Shown in pieces: positions 58,776 to 64,000 of a stretch of DNA of 64,000 nucleotides. The translations under genes and the position numbers were made by a program. Source of the stretch: Latrodectus hesperus (lineage: Eukaryota > Arthropoda > Arachnida > Araneae > Theridiidae). Where the stretch lies: assembly GCA_037975125.1 (NCBI GenBank), contig JAJQOW010000020.1, forward strand, positions 1,136,142 through 1,200,141, given 5' to 3'. The first letter of the stretch is position 1, and each line of letters starts with the position of its first letter. The notes under the pieces are model-generated. The model was given only the letters and a program-made list of their open reading frames with translations. It was not told where the DNA came from and made no database searches.

Positions 58776-59208
58776 TCTCTTTCTTAATTTGTAAAAACAA
58801 TTTAGAATTATTGTATAGGCATACATATACAATTTATTGAATAAGATTAAGATAAGCTGATGGGGAATCCTATGTAGGTAGTAAGTTCGATACCTGAGTC
58901 AGCAGACGGCCTTCCTGCTGAGAATGCATATGAAAGTTAAATGTTCTATTTAACGTTCCTCGTGTAAAAGCCAGTTGAGATCGTGGAGAATTTAGAGTGA
59001 GGAATGAAGTATTCAATCGGTAAATGTCGACAACCTGAAACGTGTAGCAGAACCTACCCACCTAGTTATTTATGGACTTTTTAGCTGTAATAAAGCAAAA
59101 TGACTTTTCCAAACTATGCATGTTTACATGGTAACGTTGTAAGACATGTTACGGAAACTATAATTTTTAATGAAAATATTTTGCAGGCAAAGGTTTCAAG
59201 TATTCCAA

Positions 59209-59270
<62 letters not shown>

Positions 59271-59494
59271 TATATAATATATATATATATATAATTTATT
59301 TCTCATTTCATAATATTTTTTTTACAAAATGTATTAATTTAATAAATATGATGCATCAGCCAAATACGGATATGCTTTGCTCATGCGTTCTAGGTTTTAA
59401 CCAACCTAGAGAATCGCCAAATGCTGTTGCAAAGCATTTTAATATGCACATTGAATTTGCCATTTCATAGACAGTAAACTGCATTCACGTGTCG
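58776..59494. other. Unclassified interval with TA run
   Basis: (TA)n with short interruptions at 59210-59293. Nothing else recognised. Confidence 0.5.
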
Positions 59495-59655
59495 TAAAGG
59501 AGAAAACCCGGAAAACTCTGAGGTACCCAATTAATAGATGTTTACGCAGAAAGAAGAAGCGCAACACCCATTTTTCGATTCTCAGTAGTGGCTGGACTAG
59601 AACCCGGGACCTAATGCTTCGAAGAGCGACGTCTTACCATTAGGACGTGTTGAAC
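59495..59655 (-). mobile_element. SINE family F copy
   Basis: AGGAGAAAACCCGGAAAACT, GAAGAAGCGCAACACCC, CTAGAACCCGGGACCTAATG (reversed B box) and GAGCGACGTCTTACCATTAG. The best preserved F head in the window. Confidence 0.65.
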
Positions 59656-59764
59656 CGAACGATATTACCATTACTTAGATTCGCTTTAGATTAAAAGGTT
59701 TGAAATCTTAATCCCTCCAAAACCGACAGTCCCTGTGACGCAAAAGTTTTGCAAACTGCAGGGT

Positions 59765-59942
59765 GTGAAAGTTTTACACCCACGGTAACTGCTCAACAAC
59801 CGACCACAGGACTTTCGATTCCACAGATTTAAAGACCACATATATCGCATGTACTCGAAGGGACTTTGAGGGGGTTGAGTATCGAACCAAGATCTTTCTG
59901 AGCGAAGGCCGATTCCCTAACTACTAGGCAATCACGGCCCGA
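59765..59942 (-). mobile_element. SINE family B copy, 5' half only
   Basis: TTTTACACCCACGGTAACTG, CAACAACCGACCACAGGACT, TATATCGCATGTACTCGAAG and CCTAACTACTAGGCAATCAC GGCC cover the head half. The 3' half and tail are absent. Confidence 0.8.
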
Positions 59943-61138
59943 AAGCATTTAGATATTTACGAAATGAATATTTTAATATTCATGACGAAGTCGTTAAAAT
60001 CCAAAATGAATTAATTAATTATTAAACTTTGATTTCTTTAATTATATTAAATATATTTTTCTATTTTTAAAAATTAAATTCTTTTTTAAATCCCCTTAAA
60101 AGATAAAAATTCAACAAATTATAAGCAATCCCAAATTTTATGGATCCCATTTTCGATAATTGAAATGTAAACGAAATTGTGTATCGATATCAGATCCGCA
60201 AGTGTAACGCATCTCGATGATTTTCACTACAATGACCGGAAGAGAAACTGAAAAGAATTCATCAAGGTAATCTATTCTCTTTCTGAATATAGGACGTATT
60301 TAAAGTGAAGAAATTCTAAAACATAAATAAATATCTTAATCATTTTCTACAGTCAATTTATTAAACAATTTTCAGAACTTTTCAAAAAACTAATATCAAT
60401 CAGTTATAAAATGATTAAGTTTTATAGAACGAACACTTATAAAAAACCTGAGAAAAAATATTTATAATTACCTTTTATACAATTATTCTTTAAAGCACAC
60501 TTCTTAGAGTGAAAAAATCGCAAATCCAATTACAGAAAATTATACTAAATTATATAACTTTAGAAAATTATGTGTATGTGAGAAAAAACTTAATAAGATT
60601 ATTGTGAAAATACCCAGTGTTTATTTTAAAATAAGTTAAGGAAGTTATGTTACATATAATTCTCTATTTATTCTTAGAAATTAGTTTATTCAAACTTTCA
60701 TAGAATTTTTTCAGACAATAAAATATAAATAATCATCATTTAAGGAATTTTATGATAATTCTTACCTGCCTCACTTTTTTCTCTACAATTTCACTTAATG
60801 AAAAACATCAAGTCTTCTTTTTCAAAATAGTATTACAAAAAAGTTTAGCCCGAAAATTTATTATAAACACTGTCAAGACCTATTTTTGCATGTTGAATAA
60901 AGACCGCATAAAAGGTAATGCGAAAAAAAAATTGCCCAAAACTTTACGGGTCGAGGAATAACAAAAACAGCTAACCCAACACAATTAAAAATACATATTT
61001 TTATGTGGTGAATAGCGGGTACATGAAAATGTCTCACATGGAAAATAGCTCATAATAACTTGGAATTACTTTTTAAAACAAGATGCAGCGAAAAGGCATT
61101 CTGGACAGCAATATCCCGGTCAGGCATAGCAAAAGAGT
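59943..61138. other. AT-rich interval
   Basis: Nothing recognised. Confidence 0.5.
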
Positions 61139-61505
61139 GCTGTTACTTATTGGAAAAGCTAAACCCGCTCTGCCGACGGCTATGTGAATTGAAGTCAGTA
61201 AGGTGCGTTTTTCGATTAACCAAAGAAACAAGAAGGGGAAAATACGACTTTGCTTTAAGACTTCTCTGATAGATGGCACCACTAGAAGATCCACTCGCTC
61301 CATTTTGACATTGATCAGGAGGGGAGGAAATTTTCTCCAGACCGTACAGTAACTGCTCAACGACTGACCACAGAACTTCCGATTCCAATAATTTATCGAG
61401 TGCGTATATCGCATGCACTCGGTGGGTCTTCCTTGGCTTTGGGAATCGAACCCAGCCCTGCCTGACGGAAAGCCGATGCCCCAACCATTAGGCTGACACG
61501 GTCTT
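61139..61505 (-). mobile_element. SINE family B copy
   Basis: Tail-side AGCTAAACCCGCTCTGCCG, core CTGATAGATGGCACCACTAG, CCAGACCGTACAGTAACTGC, GTATATCGCATGCACTCGGT and reversed B box GGGAATCGAACCCAGCCC. The head meets the head of a family C SINE at about 61505. Two 113-codon minus frames here are artefacts. Confidence 0.85.
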
Positions 61506-61815
61506 AAGTGGTGGCCTGGTTCGTTAAGGCGTCGTTCTCATTATTGGAAGGTAGTGAATTCAAGTCCCGGCTTAACCGATGATCCATCATGTTCGCTCAT
61601 GGTGGCTGGGCCACATTGAAACTGCGTGTGGTCGCAATGTCCTCCAAGTGAAATGATATCTCTAGAGGTGGCTAGGCCAAGTATTGGGGTTCTTCTGCAG
61701 GGTCCCGGCATTCAAATCATGAAGACTCCGCCGGCTGCTTCTATCTAACAGGTAGAGCCCAACTCAGGGCTTGGTACAGGGAAGCACGCTGCTGCAACAG
61801 CCTCTAAGTAGAAAA
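61506..61815 (+). mobile_element. SINE family C copy
   Basis: GTGGTGGCCTGGTTCGTTAA, GAATTCAAGTCCCGGCTTAA, GTGGTCGCAATGTCCTCCAA and a 3' part with ACGCTGCTGCAACAGC. Head-to-head with the B copy on its left. Confidence 0.85.
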
Positions 61816-62830
61816 GTGAATTGAACGAAAACAATTTCGATGAAGATTATATATGTTATGTTGTTCGGAAAGTCATTTCGTTTTTCCCACCTGGATCAGC
61901 ATTTTGCTAGTAAAAACCAACCACTTTATGACTGTGGAATCGTGCTACTACCAGAAAGATGTTAAAAGTTATTGGACTAGAATGGACACTATGCAATGCA
62001 ATACGATATTTATTCGTTATACGCTTTTCATTTTCATGAAAAACGAAATTTCTTTCCGAAGAACGCCATAGTTATAAGAAAAATTATAAAGACTAGTTCT
62101 CTACTGGAAAGTGAAAGCCCTGGGTATATATAAATGTAGTAACAATTATATATATCCAGTGCTTTAGCGATACAAAATTATTCTTACTCGGTAGTAATAA
62201 TATGTTTTTGTTACGTCATATACAGAGGCAATACGTATCTAATGGGGTGATATACACATGATGGCTGATCATACCATTTTATTATTTTATTGATAATTTC
62301 ATCAATTCAGTTTCTACTGGATTGGAATTTTTATATACCGCTCTGAAACGTTGTTTGGATGCGCTCTGTTTACAAGAAGAATCGTTATATTGACGCATTT
62401 TAAATTTTTTACGATATTCTATTCACAGAAAAATTGCAAAAACTTACCGTATTTTTATACTATCTCATAAACTGCCTTTAACCTTTTGAATAAGAGGAAA
62501 TATATTGAGGTTTGGTTTCTCTTCAAGAGTATTGAAATATTGAAATTCTCTAAGCGTTTTGTTTCTACGGCTATGCGTTTATTGCATGCGGTTGTCTTAC
62601 AAATAACATTTTTAGATTTAGTTTTCCCATGCAGTAGCAACAGTAAGTATGGATATGAGATGGTGTTCTCACTAACAAAATAAGTTGGGTAAGCAACAAT
62701 AAAATGGCAACGCAACATGGTCAATATTTGTTCGAAAGATGGGTGGGATTCACGCAGAAAAGCGAAGTGGACCTGTTTTTGTGCGGTTATATGGGTGCGG
62801 TACAGAAAATCTCAATCCCACCGAAGCATG
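61816..62830. other. Interval without recognised gene
   Basis: 62111-62165 contains GGGTATATATAAATG and ATTATATATATCCAGTGC, a loose inverted pair. Short open frames (61853-62071, 62455-62724 minus) have no motif. Confidence 0.45.
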
Positions 62831-62832
62831 TA

Positions 62833-63680
62833 AGGGACGATCAAATGAAAAGGTACGAAACGACACGGTGCGCACAAATGTAGACTTTATTCGAAATATA
62901 CACCATAGGCTTTGAGCACAGCGACCCCACTGATGAACAAGGTGCAGGATTCCCAGTTCCCAGAATTCCTGTGGCCTTCACAGCGTCCTTGAGTACGTCA
63001 TTCGAATGGAAACGCTTCCCTTTCAAGTATTTCTACAGTAATTCAAGCACATGGAAATCACAGAGTGACATGTCCTTCCGAACTGTAGGTCATGTAGTCC
63101 AACATCTCTCTCTTGAACTTGGCCACTTCCATGTGTGTGAGTCTGGAGACGTGTGGACGCGCGTTATCATGGAGCAGAACGACACAATTCGTGAGCAGCC
63201 CCAGTCTTTTGTTCTTGATTGACCTGCGTAGGCGTCGGAGTGTCTCACAGTACACATCGGAGTTTATGGTTTTTCTGCGCTCGTGGAATTCCACAAGTAT
63301 CGGGCCTTAAACGTCGAAAAAGACGGTGAGCAAACACCTCTCCTGCTAAAGGTGACGGTTTTGAACATTTTAGGGGAGGTGACGACTTATGCTTCCACTG
63401 GCTTCTCACCTTCCGCCGTCAGAAATAGGATAACACCTCGCTGCTCCTCAATCGTCGAATATTGACACTCGAACGACATCCTGTTCTCATACGGACTGCC
63501 GCATCATTTGGACGCCGCTTTTGATAAGAGCCTCTGCTCTCTCCTGCGCATGCTCCGATCCCAGTCAGAGATTCCAATTACATTCCGAGATCTCTCGCTA
63601 CGTTCTTTCATGGCGTAATATGCAAATATTTAACTATTATGTTTTTACTTCGTTTCGTACCTTTTCATTGGATCACCCCC
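62833..63680 (-). mobile_element. mariner element with matching inverted ends and TA TSD
   Basis: The 31-bp terminal inverted repeats match at 27 positions; both contain AATGAAAAGGTACGAAACGA. TA lies outside each end (62831-62832, 63681-63682). Length 848 bp versus about 1.3 kb for a complete mariner. The transposase pieces inside run on the minus strand with a large internal deletion. It is a non-autonomous derivative whose ends might still be recognised by a related transposase; that is inference. Confidence 0.95.
62850..63479 (-). pseudogene. mariner transposase remnant
   Basis: From ATG at 63477-63479: ECQYSTIEEQRGVILFLTAE, the first helix-turn-helix, up to a stop at 63383-63385. The reading then jumps to the catalytic domain: VFFDV (first Asp codon at 63313-63315) and, after a stop, PILVEFHERRKTINSDVYCE. 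The second catalytic Asp is in LLHDNARPH (about 63166-63168). The third acidic site, normally in SPDLAPSDYH, is replaced by YSSEGHV. KGKRFHSNDVLKDAVKA near 63026-62976 is the C-terminal region. The linker, second HTH and WVPHEL-type region are gone. Inactive. Confidence 0.92.
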
Positions 63681-63682
63681 TA

Positions 63683-64000
63683 TAATTGATAAAATTATTA
63701 ATTTTTTAGGTGATGAAGGAATGCATTGTAATACAGCACAGTTCGCATTTTTATTTATGTATGTATGATCAATAAATTGTATACATTTGCTCTTTTTCTA
63801 ACACTTTCTTCCTATGGTGCTATAACTTTATTCGATCTAATCATTATATAACTGGGGGCTTATCATCAAGACTGCTTTGAGTCTTCAGAGATGCCTAATT
63901 TACAATCTTTGTGCAATATATTTCCATCGTTATTTCTTTTAACGTTAGAATGTCTGCAACAATATTTTGTTATATTCTTTTATTTACTTTTTTGAAGCAG
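63683..64000. other. AT-rich interval
   Basis: Nothing recognised. Confidence 0.5.

Noticed and set aside
61073..61484. Two overlapping 113-codon minus frames
   Set aside because: They overlap in different frames over a SINE B copy and resemble the frame at 38537-38779 only because both are SINE B.

Overview
The window looks like AT-rich nuclear DNA of an arthropod, most likely a spider. The arguments are the long A+T-rich deserts, many (CA)n(TA)n microsatellites, short tRNA-derived SINEs of several families, and degenerate retroelement and DNA-transposon proteins of types I remember from araneoid genomes. The species call rests on remembered family resemblance, not on a search. I find no convincing host protein-coding gene, rRNA gene or functional tRNA gene. 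The window reads as intergenic or long-intron DNA that transposons have filled and that then decayed.

Layout. 0-4.4 kb: a minus-strand LTR retrotransposon remnant (protease, gag, primer-binding site, 5' LTR) lies back to back with a plus-strand Ty3/gypsy pol remnant, with an A30 tract between them. 4.4-22 kb: SINE copies, microsatellites, two small open frames of unknown meaning, and a degenerate TATAA-rich tract. 22-31 kb: a minus-strand LINE fragment, a microsatellite enclosed by a 37-bp inverted repeat, locally duplicated blocks including three ~206-bp tandem units that each carry CACGTG, and SINEs, one with a 15-bp target-site duplication (TSD). 31-46 kb: more SINEs, a decayed Tc1/mariner-type transposase, and a 5'-truncated LINE with an 11-bp TSD and a (CAA)n tail. 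46-52.2 kb: SINEs, then three closely spaced DNA transposons: a 619-bp hAT with 8-bp TSD and two pogo/Tigger-like elements, one with a SINE inside it. 52-59 kb: GC-richer unclassified DNA, a LINE 3' end, and a 33-bp minisatellite interrupted by a solo LTR. 59-64 kb: SINEs and a mariner with matching ends and a large internal deletion.

Nothing here works as a pathway. The only relationships are between parasites and their likely helpers: SINE families B and C have CAA-type tails like that of the LINE at 45.7 kb, and the hAT and mariner copies keep pieces of transposase but could not move alone. The SINE families are labelled A to F here for convenience; the labels are mine. The most useful structural observations are insertions whose exact boundaries can be read from TSDs, several long hairpins, and the CACGTG tandem repeat. 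I did not find a clear novel biological system.
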